This document shows, piece after piece, positions 17,805 through 26,554 of a stretch of DNA of 64,000 nucleotides. The notes under the pieces were generated by a model. That model saw only the letters and a list, made by a program, of their open reading frames with translations. It had not been told where the DNA came from and searched no databases. The stretch covers positions 361,195 to 425,194 of the forward strand of contig NZ_JAHKPS010000022.1 in NCBI RefSeq assembly GCF_018860565.1, in the 5' to 3' direction. The translations under genes were made by a program, and so were the position numbers. Source of the DNA: Winogradskyella psychrotolerans (GTDB lineage: Bacteria > Bacteroidota > Bacteroidia > Flavobacteriales > Flavobacteriaceae). The first letter of the stretch is position 1; each line of letters opens with the position of its first letter.

Positions 17805-18830
17805 ATGATTTTGAAAAAGTACGTTTCATATCTCATTTTACTTATTATTATGGTTGTGAATACCAATGTTAGAGCGCAAATAGAAACCAATAAATCTATG
17901 GATATGACTTCAAAATTAATACAACCACCATATTTAAAAGCAGGAGATACAGTTGCTATTGTAGCGCCTTCTGGAATTTTAAAAAGTCGTGAAGGAGAAG
18001 TACAACAAGCGGTTAAACTTTTACAAAGTTGGGGTTTGAATGCTATTGTTGGAGACCATGTATTTAGCCAGTCTAACCATTTTGCAGGAGATGATTATGA
18101 GCGTTGTATAGATCTGCAAAGCGTTATGGATAATCCTACTGTGAGTGCGATTTGGTGTGCGCGAGGTGGTTATGGAACGGTTCGGATTTTAGATAAATTA
18201 GATTACGCTGAATTTAAAAAACATCCAAAATGGGTTGTTGGTTATAGTGATATCACAGCTTTACATAATCAATTGCATAATGAAGGGTTTGAGTCTTTAC
18301 ATGCAATTATGAGTGTGAGTTTAACTACCGATTTAACAGAGATAGCAGCATCAGTTGAGACGTTTAAAACCGCTCTATTTGGCAGTCCAACGGATTACAC
18401 TTTAGAAGGATCTGAGTATAATAGAGTAGGAGAAACTTCAGGCGAATTGGTTGGAGGAAATCTCACGATGTTACATACCATGTTAGGCTCTAAAGAAAGT
18501 ATTGATACGTCTGGAAAGGTTTTGTTTATTGAAGAAATTGGTGAATACAAATATCATATAGATCGTATGCTGCAGAGTCTGAAACGTGCTGGTTATTTTG
18601 ATCATTTAAATGGGCTTGTGGTTGGTGATATGTCTAAAATGCGAAAAAATACGACGCTTTGGGGAACTTCAGTAGAGCAATTGATTTTAGATGCATTAGA
18701 AGATTACGATTTTCCAATTGCCTTTAATGTACCTGCTGGTCATGAAAAAGACAATAGAGCTTTGGTTTTAGGTAGAACAGTAGAATTAACAGTGGCAAAA
18801 GAGCAATCGACTTTAAAGTTTTCAGAATAA
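17805..18830 (+). CDS. LD-carboxypeptidase (peptidase family S66)
   Basis: Removes the terminal D-amino acid from the tetrapeptide of peptidoglycan during recycling (LdcA type). The start at 17805 gives an N-terminal hydrophobic signal (MILKKYVSYLILLIIMVVNT), so this copy is exported or anchored rather than cytoplasmic. Catalytic residues: Ser148 in VVGYSDITALH, Glu243 in LFIEEIGEY and His313 in PAGHEKDNRAL. GDTVAIVAPSG and ARGGYGTVRILD are further family motifs. Length 341. Its last 9 bp overlap the convergent membrane-protein gene. Confidence 0.9.
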   Translation: MILKKYVSYLILLIIMVVNTNVRAQIETNKSMDMTSKLIQPPYLKAGDTVAIVAPSGILKSREGEVQQAVKLLQSWGLNAIVGDHVFSQSNHFAGDDYERCIDLQSVMDNPTVSAIWCARGGYGTVRILDKLDYAEFKKHPKWVVGYSDITALHNQLHNEGFESLHAIMSVSLTTDLTEIAASVETFKTALFGSPTDYTLEGSEYNRVGETSGELVGGNLTMLHTMLGSKESIDTSGKVLFIEEIGEYKYHIDRMLQSLKRAGYFDHLNGLVVGDMSKMRKNTTLWGTSVEQLILDALEDYDFPIAFNVPAGHEKDNRALVLGRTVELTVAKEQSTLKFSE

Positions 18831-19175
18831 TCTTTTTTGGTATCTAAAAAATAAAAGCGCTCCTAGGTAGTAAAGTACAATGTCAAATTTATCAAACGTA
18901 TAACGTGTATTAAGTTTAGGCATTAGCCATTCAAAATATAGTGTAAAGTAAGTGGTTAGTATTAATACTATTAGTAGAGGAACATAAAGAGATTCTGTTC
19001 TTTTAATTATTCTTATAGTAGCTAAGCATAAGCTCAATACAATAGGCATACATAAAAAGTCATTCATATAAAAGTACACCCAATTTGGTAGTGGTAAAAC
19101 AAACTTCTGCGCTATGTAAATTGCAAAAGCCACTAACATACTTATGTAGAAAATAGGATGTTTTAAAATTTTCAT
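18822..19175 (-). CDS. Small membrane protein
   Basis: A 117-residue protein with about four hydrophobic helices (PIFYISMLVAFAIYIAQKF, WVYFYMNDFLCMPIVLSLCL, VPLLIVLILTTYFTLYFEWL and a C-terminal one). The ATG at 19175 overlaps the TGA of the zinc-ribbon gene (ATGA), so the two are translationally coupled. I do not recognise a family; it may be a partner of the zinc-ribbon protein. Confidence 0.7.
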   Translation of the reverse strand: MKILKHPIFYISMLVAFAIYIAQKFVLPLPNWVYFYMNDFLCMPIVLSLCLATIRIIKRTESLYVPLLIVLILTTYFTLYFEWLMPKLNTRYTFDKFDIVLYYLGALLFFRYQKRLF

Positions 19176-19474
19176 GCTGCAATTGCTGTAATTAACCAAG
19201 CAATAAACATGCCTATAGCCATAAATGCCATCCAAATAGAATGGGTGATTTTTACAAAAATACGTACGATTAAAAAACGATGGTCTTTGTGTTTTTCAAA
19301 AAATGAAGGAGAGGCTTCTTTTTGAATACGCTCACGTTCCCGACGCTTTTTTTCTTCTTGTGCAAAGGCTAATTCACGTCTTTTTTTATAAGATAAAAGT
19401 GTATTGCAATTGGTACAGTAATCTGCATTTGTGTTATAGATGCCACAATTAGGGCATTTAATATGACGAACCAT
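19172..19474 (-). CDS. Zinc-ribbon membrane protein
   Basis: A 100-residue protein. The N-terminal zinc ribbon has CPNC (8-11) and CTNC (20-23). A highly charged KKRRELAFAQEEKKRRERER segment follows, and a single C-terminal membrane helix (IWMAFMAIGMFIAWLITAIA) anchors it. Function unknown. It is the first gene of a two-gene unit with the small membrane protein. Confidence 0.75.
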   Translation of the reverse strand: MVRHIKCPNCGIYNTNADYCTNCNTLLSYKKRRELAFAQEEKKRRERERIQKEASPSFFEKHKDHRFLIVRIFVKITHSIWMAFMAIGMFIAWLITAIAA

Positions 19475-19656
19475 TTGGCTAACTTTAAAGTGATTGTAAA
19501 GATATGGCTAATTGTAAGATTTATAAAGGTTTTGAATGAAGATGATGCGATGAAAATGAGGTAAAATTACTTCAAGATGACACAATTTTGTATATTGATT
19601 GTTAACTTTTAGGTGGAATTAATTTTTGTATCGTACAGAGAAAAAGACTAAAGAAA

Positions 19657-20016
19657 ATGGCACAACACAATGAACTTGGTCAGCTAGGAGAGCAACTCGC
19701 TACAGATTACCTTGTAAAAAAGGGTTACGAAATTGTAGTTCGTAATTATGTGTTTCAAAAAGCTGAAATTGATATTATTGCTAAACACAATAATGTGATG
19801 ATTTGTGTTGAAGTGAAAACTCGAAATTCTGATTTTTTTGGTGATCCGCAAGAATTTGTAACTCCAAGCAAAATAAAATTATTGGTAAAAGCGATGGATG
19901 CTTTTATTCTTGAACATGATATAGAATTAGAAACACGTTTTGATATTGTTGCAGTATTAAAGAATAAAACCACGGAACAATTGACGCATTATGAAGATGC
20001 TTTTTATCATTTTTAA
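19657..20016 (+). CDS. YraN/UPF0102 family endonuclease-like protein
   Basis: A 119-residue protein with the restriction-endonuclease-like core of the YraN family: LGEQLATDYLVKKGYEIVVR, then AEIDIIAKHNNVMICVEVKT (Asp and E-x-K catalytic-type residues), then FGDPQEFVTPSKIKLLVKA. Members are small widespread proteins with uncertain roles in DNA or RNA processing. The length is standard. Its stop codon is followed immediately by a palindromic repeat. Confidence 0.9.
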   Translation: MAQHNELGQLGEQLATDYLVKKGYEIVVRNYVFQKAEIDIIAKHNNVMICVEVKTRNSDFFGDPQEFVTPSKIKLLVKAMDAFILEHDIELETRFDIVAVLKNKTTEQLTHYEDAFYHF

Positions 20017-20158
20017 ATTCCCGTGAAAACGGGAATCCCATAAATTATTACAGAATTTTAAATGTTTAGACTACTGCTTTCAAAAAGTTTGAGACAGATT
20101 ATGTTTAAACTTTAAGGATATAGGGTTTTCTTCATGAGATTCCTGCCTTCGCAGGAAT
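20017..20158. repeat. Paired palindromic repeats after yraN
   Basis: ATTCCCGT-GAAA-ACGGGAAT occupies 20017-20036 and ATTCCTGCCTTCGCAGGAAT occupies 20139-20158. They flank about 100 bp of AT-rich non-coding DNA. The second palindrome is the same element as in the 46.5-48.2 kb array. The pair fills the convergent yraN/nadD interval from stop to stop and could also act as a bidirectional transcription end. Confidence 0.75.
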
Positions 20159-20161
20159 GTG

Positions 20162-20740
20162 TTACCTATAAAAATTCATCTCGTCAATAAACTGCCATAC
20201 ATGTTCTGGCAATATAGGGCGTACATTTTTTTTGTTTTTAATTTCATTTCTTATAAAGGTTGAAGAGAGTTCCATAATTGGAGCATTAACCTTTGTAATT
20301 TTAGGATGATCATTAAATTGAGTATCTACTTTTCCTTTAGATAATCTAGGGTAGACGTAGATATTGTGGTTCTCTAAAATAAGTTCATAGTTTTTCCACT
20401 TATGAAAACTTTTTAAATTGTCTTCGCCCATAATTAAGGCAAACTCATAGTTAGGATATTTTTCAAAAAGGTAAGCTAGTGTGTCAATAGTGTAATTGGG
20501 TTGTTTTAATCCAAATTCGATATCGCTTGGTCTCAGTTTGTCATAGTCTTTTGTGGCCAGGTGTACCATCTCTAAGCGTTGGTAGTTATCTAGTAAGCTG
20601 CTTTTCTTTTTAAAAGGGCTTAAAGGAGTTACTACAAACCAAACCTGATTTAAATCACTATGCTCAGCCAGATGATTGGCTATAGTTAAATGGCCAACAT
20701 GAATGGGATTAAACGTGCCAAAATATAAACCAATCTTCAT
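20162..20740 (-). CDS. nadD: Nicotinate-nucleotide adenylyltransferase
   Basis: Makes nicotinate adenine dinucleotide from NaMN and ATP in NAD biosynthesis. The nucleotidyltransferase signature GTFNPIHVGHL is at 8-18 (HxGH at 14-17), with the later SSTFIRNEI motif (ISSTxIR) near residue 160. Length 192 is normal. It starts 1 nt after the gmk stop, as the last gene of yicC-gmk-nadD, an order often conserved in Bacteroidota. Confidence 0.96.
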   Translation of the reverse strand: MKIGLYFGTFNPIHVGHLTIANHLAEHSDLNQVWFVVTPLSPFKKKSSLLDNYQRLEMVHLATKDYDKLRPSDIEFGLKQPNYTIDTLAYLFEKYPNYEFALIMGEDNLKSFHKWKNYELILENHNIYVYPRLSKGKVDTQFNDHPKITKVNAPIMELSSTFIRNEIKNKKNVRPILPEHVWQFIDEMNFYR

Positions 20741-20741
20741 G

Positions 20742-21332
20742 TTACTTCGCTATAAAATCTGAAACCAATTTGTAAGCATCATCTAAAGCCTTATTTAGGT
20801 CAGAGTTAATCACAATTTCATCAAAAAGTGGAGCAGTAGCTAGTTCTGCAGGAGCTTTAGCTACGCGCATACTAATTTTGTCTTCACTTTCTTCGCCTCT
20901 CTCTTTTAATCGTCTCACCAATTCGTTTAAATCTGGCGGTTTTACAAAAATAGCAATAGTTTGCTCTGGGAACTTTCGTTTAATACGCAATCCTCCAGAA
21001 ACGTCAATATCAAAAATAACGTGTTTTCCTTTTGCCCAAATGCGTTCAATTTCGGTTTTTAAAGTGCCATAAAAATTATCTCTATACACTTCTTCCCATT
21101 CTAAAAACTCATCGTTTTTAATGCGGTTTTTAAATTCTTTAAGAGATAGGTAATAATAATCTTTTCCATTAACCTCGTTACCGCGTTTATCACGTGAAGT
21201 TGCAGAGATAGAAAACTCTAAGTTGAGTTCTGGCTGTTTTAATAAATGACGAACAATAGTTGTTTTTCCTGAACCAGAAGGTGCTGAAAAGACAATAAGC
21301 TTGCCTTGTTTTTCGTTTTTGATTTCTGACAA
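20742..21332 (-). CDS. gmk: Guanylate kinase
   Basis: Phosphorylates GMP to GDP. The P-loop SAPSGSGKTTIVRHLL is at 15-30, followed by the GMP-binding region FSISATSRDKRGNEVNGKDY and the lid region RRLKERGEESEDKISMRVAK. Length 196. It lies between yicC and nadD on the minus strand with short gaps (52 and 1 nt). Confidence 0.96.
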   Translation of the reverse strand: MSEIKNEKQGKLIVFSAPSGSGKTTIVRHLLKQPELNLEFSISATSRDKRGNEVNGKDYYYLSLKEFKNRIKNDEFLEWEEVYRDNFYGTLKTEIERIWAKGKHVIFDIDVSGGLRIKRKFPEQTIAIFVKPPDLNELVRRLKERGEESEDKISMRVAKAPAELATAPLFDEIVINSDLNKALDDAYKLVSDFIAK

Positions 21333-21384
21333 AATAAATTGTTTTACTTTTTACTGTATACCGCGACTGTGATGGTCAACTAAT

Positions 21385-22242
21385 TTAGAGTACGTTTAAT
21401 AATTGTTCCTTAATCTTTTCGAGTTCATCTTTCATTTGAACTACTAATTTTTGCATTGGTGCATAGTTAGATTTTGAACCGATAGTGTTAATTTCTCTTC
21501 CAATTTCTTGAGAGATAAAACCTAATTTTTTTCCGTTTGAATCGTCAGAATTTAACGACTTTATAAAATAATCTAAGTGGTTTTCTAATCTTACTTTTTC
21601 TTCAGTAATATCAAATTTTTCAATGTAATAGACCAGTTCTTGTTCAAAACGGTTTTCATCTACCTTTTCTTTAATATCTGCAATACCTTTTTCTAATCGA
21701 GCTCTTACACCATCAATACGATCAGGATCCATAGTAATTACCTCTTGTAATAAACGTCTAAGGGTGGCAATTCTATCTTCAAAGTCTTGTTTTAGCGTTG
21801 CTCCTTCGTCTTTTCTGTAAATAACAATATTAGCAATGGCTTCATTAATTTCTTTACTAATTAAAGACCACTCTTCTTCATCAATATCATCACGTTCTGT
21901 TGTTACAGCATCTGGTAAACGAATGGCCATTTTTAAAAGTTCTGTAGCATCTCCGTCAACCACTTCTTTAAGTTGCTTAATGTATTCTTTAACAACTGTT
22001 TTATTGATTTTAGAACTGGTGTCTTCGCCTGTGATTTCTACAAATAATGAAAAATCTACTTTTCCTCTTACTAAGTTTTTAGCAATTAATTTTCTAATGG
22101 CTAATTCTTTTGCACGATACATAGAAGGCATACGAGCATTGAGATCTAGACTCTTACTGTTTAGAGATTTTAATTCTATAGATATTTTTTTAGTTGGGAG
22201 CTGTAGTACAGATTTCCCGTAACCTGTCATGGATTGTATCAT
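21385..22242 (-). CDS. yicC: YicC-family endoribonuclease
   Basis: A 285-residue protein with the characteristic N-terminus MIQSMTGYGKS, the middle RGKVDFSLFVE, and the C-terminal DUF1732-type region with EKVRLENHLDYF, GKKLGFISQEIGREINTIGS and a terminal helix. YicC of E. coli is reported to be an RNase. The ATG at 22242 fits the family N-terminus; the frame extends upstream to 22278 but that would run into the -7 element at 22268-22275. First gene of the yicC-gmk-nadD unit. Confidence 0.93.
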   Translation of the reverse strand: MIQSMTGYGKSVLQLPTKKISIELKSLNSKSLDLNARMPSMYRAKELAIRKLIAKNLVRGKVDFSLFVEITGEDTSSKINKTVVKEYIKQLKEVVDGDATELLKMAIRLPDAVTTERDDIDEEEWSLISKEINEAIANIVIYRKDEGATLKQDFEDRIATLRRLLQEVITMDPDRIDGVRARLEKGIADIKEKVDENRFEQELVYYIEKFDITEEKVRLENHLDYFIKSLNSDDSNGKKLGFISQEIGREINTIGSKSNYAPMQKLVVQMKDELEKIKEQLLNVL

Positions 22243-22267
22243 TAAAGATGCTTTAATTAAAGTTGTG

Positions 22268-22275
22268 CAAAGGTA
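22268..22275 (-). promoter_or_regulatory. -7 element of the yicC-gmk-nadD operon
   Basis: CAAAGGTA on the plus strand reads TACCTTTG on the minus strand (consensus TAnnTTTG), 25 bp upstream of the yicC ATG. No good -33 TTG was found. Confidence 0.45.
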
Positions 22276-22333
22276 CAAAATTGAATGGTTTTAAATAGTT
22301 TAGAAATGAACCGATTCTCACAATAGACTTTTA

Positions 22334-22341
22334 TAACTTTG
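22334..22341 (+). promoter_or_regulatory. -7 element of the thioesterase gene
   Basis: TAACTTTG matches TAnnTTTG and lies 24 bp upstream of the start codon at 22366. No -33 TTG at usual spacing. Confidence 0.45.
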
Positions 22342-22365
22342 TAAGCCAAAATTGAAAAGAAAACT

Positions 22366-22845
22366 ATGTACAAAAAACAATTTGAAATTCGCTGGAGCGA
22401 TGTTGATGCTAACGGTCATTTAGCTAATTCTGCTTATACCAACTTTATGAGTCATGCTAGGATGGCTTTCTTTACAGAAAAAGGGTTTACAATGCCAGAA
22501 ATAATGAAATTCAATGTTGGACCAGTAGTGTTTTATGAGCACATGTATTATTTTAAAGAATCTTTTTTGGGTACTCCAATTACGGTAACTATTGAAGTTT
22601 CTGGTTTGAGTGAAGATGGTATGTTATTTATGTTTGAACATAATTTTTACAACCATAAAGGTGAAAATTTAGCCTATTGCGAAATGCAAGGTGCTTGGAT
22701 TGATTTAAAAGCGCGTAAATTAACAGCTTTACCAGAACCTTTATTAGAATTGGCTCATAAATTTCCAAAGTCTGAAAGTTTTAAGCTTTTAACAAAAGAA
22801 GATACACGTAAGCATGGCGTAAGACCAAAGCCTATGCCAATGTAA
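22366..22845 (+). CDS. Acyl-CoA thioesterase of the 4HBT hotdog family
   Basis: A 159-residue hotdog-fold protein likely to hydrolyse acyl-CoA thioesters. The family signature is RWSDVDANGHLANSAYTNFM, with the catalytic Asp of the 4-hydroxybenzoyl-CoA thioesterase clan (Asp14 or Asp12) and the following helix. Further strands include GPVVFYEHMYYFKESFLGTP and EMQGAWIDLKARKLTALPEP. The substrate is unknown. It converges on the acyltransferase-like gene with only 3 bp between stops. Confidence 0.88.
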   Translation: MYKKQFEIRWSDVDANGHLANSAYTNFMSHARMAFFTEKGFTMPEIMKFNVGPVVFYEHMYYFKESFLGTPITVTIEVSGLSEDGMLFMFEHNFYNHKGENLAYCEMQGAWIDLKARKLTALPEPLLELAHKFPKSESFKLLTKEDTRKHGVRPKPMPM

Positions 22846-22848
22846 GTT

Positions 22849-23982
22849 TTACTTAAAAACCGAATGCTGCTTAAAGGATTTTATTTGCACATTTTTAATA
22901 AACGGTTTTAAAACCTGATTAGGTAAGTACCGCTTGTGTTTGCAATAACAAGTTAACGGTTTTGGTTTTGCACCAAGTGTACTTTTAATTTCAGAAGCAG
23001 TTCTGCCTAAGTTAATCTGTGTTGATTGTGTTTCAATTCCGAGTCTTACATAATCATTTAGTATTCTTGGATAGATAGCAAATTCTTTATTTTGAGAATA
23101 GTCAATGCCTATAAAATGCGCATCGAGATGCGTGTCGTTTTGCATGGCAGATAAAAAACCAACTAAGTTATCTTCAAGAAAATAGCCTTTTACTATAAAT
23201 TTATTTTTGAAGGCTTTTTTTAGATAAATATAGGTGTCAAGATTTAAAATTTGAGCGTTAAAATCGGCATTATCAATAGTGTTTTGATATAATTCTTGAA
23301 GCTGATTTTTATGTGTTTCTATGTCTTGTTGTGTGAATAATTTCGCTTTTAAAGCCTTACTTTTTGTGTCAGCTCTATTGGCTTTTACACGGTATTTAGA
23401 TTTTAAAGCATTGGTGTAATCGTTAAAAGATTGCCATTCAGGTTTTAGTGTAATAATCATGTTAGGCTCCACATTCATAGCCGCATAATCATAGGTTTCT
23501 AAATGCTTTGTAATAGGAAGAGAATCGTTTTCAAAATCTTTTATGAATATGGCTTTTAGTTTTTTTGAAGCTTTTGATAATTGTTTTACACCTTCTGCAA
23601 TGGCCTTGAATGTGGTTATTTTATCTTCACCATCTTTTAAAAATGTACCATATTCACCACTTAAAAACACATTTCCACAGAACAACACACGAATTTCATT
23701 ATTGCAAAACATATTATTTACCACGCGTCTAATTTTATCAGTCATGCTAATGTTTTTAGTAATGGTTTCAATGCCAATAGTTACGATTTGAGTATTAGCA
23801 AAAGCAATCGCTTCTTTGTCTTTTAATATAAAGATATAATTAAACTCAATAGCTGTATTGGCACGCTCAAATGCTTTTAGAAATTCGGGCGAATAATAAA
23901 TATTTGTACAGCAGTTTACGCTATGCCAATAGGATTGTGGAATAGCATCAATGCTTTTAAATATTTTAGATTTTAGAGGCAA
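22849..23982 (-). CDS. GNAT-like acyltransferase (DUF482/BioF2-like)
   Basis: A 377-residue protein with the two-lobe look of peptidoglycan-bridge/BioF2-type GNAT proteins. Supporting features are YYSPEFLKAFERANTAIEF, a central YTNALKSKYRVKANRADTKS and the C-terminal lobe NLVGFLSAMQNDTHLDAHFIG followed by IYPRILNDYVRLGIETQSTQ and NLGRTASEIKSTLGAKPKPL. The substrate is not evident. It follows the EamA gene by 1 nt and is the last gene of an ArsC-like/EamA/GNAT operon. The fold call is by pattern only. Confidence 0.7.
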   Translation of the reverse strand: MPLKSKIFKSIDAIPQSYWHSVNCCTNIYYSPEFLKAFERANTAIEFNYIFILKDKEAIAFANTQIVTIGIETITKNISMTDKIRRVVNNMFCNNEIRVLFCGNVFLSGEYGTFLKDGEDKITTFKAIAEGVKQLSKASKKLKAIFIKDFENDSLPITKHLETYDYAAMNVEPNMIITLKPEWQSFNDYTNALKSKYRVKANRADTKSKALKAKLFTQQDIETHKNQLQELYQNTIDNADFNAQILNLDTYIYLKKAFKNKFIVKGYFLEDNLVGFLSAMQNDTHLDAHFIGIDYSQNKEFAIYPRILNDYVRLGIETQSTQINLGRTASEIKSTLGAKPKPLTCYCKHKRYLPNQVLKPFIKNVQIKSFKQHSVFK

Positions 23983-23983
23983 A

Positions 23984-24877
23984 TTAAGTGGTGTTTTTAG
24001 GTTTTTTAGATACTAGAAATACTCCTAAAAATATGAGTAACATGGCTCCAATTTTTACTGAGTCTATAAAATCTGCGCCTATTGAAATAGCAAAGAGTCC
24101 AGCAATTACAGGTTGAAGATAAATAAATATACCTACAGTAGATGCTTTTAGTTTGTTTAATGCGAGTGGGTTAAACAAATAGGTTCCAAAAGTTGCTCCA
24201 ATAATGACAAATAGAACAGACCAAATGGCATTAGGTGTAAACGTGTGCCACTCTACAGCTTTTAGGTCATTATATCCAAACGGAATTAACATAATAAGGC
24301 CAAATAAAAATAACCATTTAATAAATGTAAATGGATGGTATTTTAATGTGAGTTTTTTTATCATTATAATGTAAATACTGTACGAAATAGCATTTAAAAA
24401 CACGAGTAAATTACCTAAAGGTACATTGTCGCCAGCTCTATTAGATTTACCGTAAATAGTTAAAACGAGTGCGCCTATTAAGCCTAAGGTAACTCCAACG
24501 ATTTTGAGCTTAGATACGTTTTCTTTTAGAATTATAGCCGACAAAACTAAAATGATAATAGGCACTGTAATGGTGATGGCAGAGGCGTGGATAGGCGAAG
24601 TGTATTCTAAGCCTTTAAAAAAGAACAGCATATTAATCATCACTCCAAAAATGGCAGCGACAAAGAGTTTTAAATAGTCTTTTTTTTCAATTTTTTGTTT
24701 TGGTAAAAAGAGACTCATTGCCCAAAACAATACTGTAGCTCCAGCTACTCTTATAAGTACAAACCCAAAAGGTTTAATGAAATTTTCATTCATTACCGTT
24801 TTTGCAATGGTGAAATTAAGTCCATATAATACTTGTACCATTACAAGTGCAAAAATGGCAAATCCTCTACTATTCAT
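23984..24877 (-). CDS. EamA/DMT-family transporter
   Basis: A 297-residue inner-membrane protein with about ten hydrophobic helices in two EamA repeats (first from FAIFALVMVQVLYGLNFTIA, second from PLGNLLVFLNAISYSIYIIM). The family exports amino acids and other metabolites; the substrate here is unknown. The ATG at 24877 overlaps the stop region of the ArsC-like gene by 8 bp; an upstream TTG at 24886 is less likely. KKPKNTT is the charged C-terminus. Confidence 0.9.
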   Translation of the reverse strand: MNSRGFAIFALVMVQVLYGLNFTIAKTVMNENFIKPFGFVLIRVAGATVLFWAMSLFLPKQKIEKKDYLKLFVAAIFGVMINMLFFFKGLEYTSPIHASAITITVPIIILVLSAIILKENVSKLKIVGVTLGLIGALVLTIYGKSNRAGDNVPLGNLLVFLNAISYSIYIIMIKKLTLKYHPFTFIKWLFLFGLIMLIPFGYNDLKAVEWHTFTPNAIWSVLFVIIGATFGTYLFNPLALNKLKASTVGIFIYLQPVIAGLFAISIGADFIDSVKIGAMLLIFLGVFLVSKKPKNTT

Positions 24878-25223
24878 ACAAAGCAAGTTTTGCTGCTTCT
24901 ACAGTTTTCTTAGAATTGCCAATAAAAATTTGATTGTCATATAAAATCACTGGCCGTTTTAAAAAGGTATAGTGCTCTAAAATATAGTTTTTATAATCGT
25001 CCTCAGTTAACGATTTGTCTTTTAAACCTAGTTCTTTATAAAGTCTAGCACGTTTACTAAACAAGCTCTCGTAACTGTTAGTTAGTTCTCGCATTTGTTC
25101 AATTTGTTGCGCAGTAATTGGTTCTGTCTTTATATCTTGAAGTTGAAAGCCTTCAGGAAGATGAAGTTCATTAATAATACGCGTACAAGTATTACAGCTA
25201 CTTAAATAGTATATTTTGTTCAT
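24870..25223 (-). CDS. ArsC/Spx-family thioredoxin-fold protein
   Basis: A 117-residue protein of the ArsC/Spx/YffB group: N-terminal redox-type CNTC (SSCNTCTRII, Cys10 and Cys13) and the family's RPVILYDNQIFIGNSKKTVE near the C-terminus. Presence of both Cys suggests disulfide chemistry rather than simple arsenate reduction, but the true substrate cannot be told. It leads a three-gene unit with EamA and GNAT genes. Confidence 0.85.
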   Translation of the reverse strand: MNKIYYLSSCNTCTRIINELHLPEGFQLQDIKTEPITAQQIEQMRELTNSYESLFSKRARLYKELGLKDKSLTEDDYKNYILEHYTFLKRPVILYDNQIFIGNSKKTVEAAKLALYE

Positions 25224-25303
25224 AATCTAAACGGTTTAATTTCAAAATGCAAAGAAACCGTATTTCTAACGAATTTTATTACTTTTAAGAAAAATATCAA
25301 TTT

Positions 25304-26554
25304 ATGGATTACTACTCAATTGCAACGATTTTAGTTGTGTTATCTGCCCTTTTTGGCTATATAAACGTGAAGTTTTTAAAACTACCAATTACCATTGGTT
25401 TAATGGTTATTACTATTGTTTTTACTGTAGTTTTAGTTGGTATTGCTCAGTTTGATGATACTTTATTGGTTCAAGAGCGGGAATTTATAGCTATGATAGA
25501 CTTTGAAACCGTCTTGTTAGATATTATGTTGAGTTTTTTATTATTTGCAGGGGCACTACATACTAATTTTAATCAACTAAAAGTGCAACGCGGCCCAATT
25601 TTAGCTTTTGCAACTTTAGGTGTTTTGGTATCTACAGTTTTGGTTGGTATTGCGATGTTCTATGTGTTAAAATTAATGGGATTAAATGTCGATTTTATCT
25701 ATTGTTTATTATTTGGGGCGTTAATATCACCAACAGATCCCATTGCCGTTTTAGGAATTTTAAAAAAGGCAGGAGCACCAAAAAAATTGGAAACCAAAAT
25801 TGTAGGAGAATCATTATTTAATGATGGAGTTGGAGTCGTGGTGTTCTTGACCATTTTTGCGATTGCAGCCAAACCAGATGCAGCGATTAAATTATCTGAA
25901 ATTGCAACCTTATTCGGACAAGAAGTTATTGGTGGTATTGTTTTGGGGCTTTTTTTAGGTTGGGTTACGTATCGTTTAATGCGTTCTATTGATAATTATG
26001 AAATTGAAGTCATTCTAACCCTTGCAACGGTTATGGGAGGCACCATGTTAGCGCATAAATTTCATTTATCTGCACCATTAGCGATGGTTACAGCTGGACT
26101 TATTGTTGGAAATGATACCGTAAGAAATTCTGCCATGTCTGAAACTACAGAACTGTATGTGGATAAATTTTGGGAACTAATAGATGTCTTATTAAATACT
26201 ATTTTGTTTGTAATGATTGGTATGGAAATGTTAATTCTAACTTTAGAAGGCAAATACATTTATGCCGGATTATTAGCTATTCCTATTATATTAATGTGTC
26301 GTTATATATCACTATGGTTACCCATAAAGTTTTTTTCAAAACGTTTAGATTTTGTGCCAAAAACAAATTTGATAATGACTTGGGGAGGCTTGCGAGGTGG
26401 AATTTCAATAGCATTAGCTCTAAGTCTTACCACAGCGATGCATAGAGAATTATTTTTAGTAATTACTTATATTGTAGTGGTGGTTTCTATTGTTGGTCAA
26501 GGTTTAACCGTTGAACCTTTTATTAAACGATTAACAAGAGGAGTAAAGGATTAA
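25304..26554 (+). CDS. Na+(or K+)/H+ antiporter, CPA1/NhaP type
   Basis: A 416-residue inner-membrane exchanger with about 12 membrane segments. The ion-binding motifs are FGALISPTDPIAVLGILKKA and VGESLFNDGVGVVVFLTIFA (Asn-Asp pair), with LRGGISIALALSL near the C-terminus. It helps keep pH and sodium balance, useful in a marine organism. Its stop codon overlaps that of the convergent DUF3298 gene (shared TTAA). Confidence 0.94.
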   Translation: MDYYSIATILVVLSALFGYINVKFLKLPITIGLMVITIVFTVVLVGIAQFDDTLLVQEREFIAMIDFETVLLDIMLSFLLFAGALHTNFNQLKVQRGPILAFATLGVLVSTVLVGIAMFYVLKLMGLNVDFIYCLLFGALISPTDPIAVLGILKKAGAPKKLETKIVGESLFNDGVGVVVFLTIFAIAAKPDAAIKLSEIATLFGQEVIGGIVLGLFLGWVTYRLMRSIDNYEIEVILTLATVMGGTMLAHKFHLSAPLAMVTAGLIVGNDTVRNSAMSETTELYVDKFWELIDVLLNTILFVMIGMEMLILTLEGKYIYAGLLAIPIILMCRYISLWLPIKFFSKRLDFVPKTNLIMTWGGLRGGISIALALSLTTAMHRELFLVITYIVVVVSIVGQGLTVEPFIKRLTRGVKD

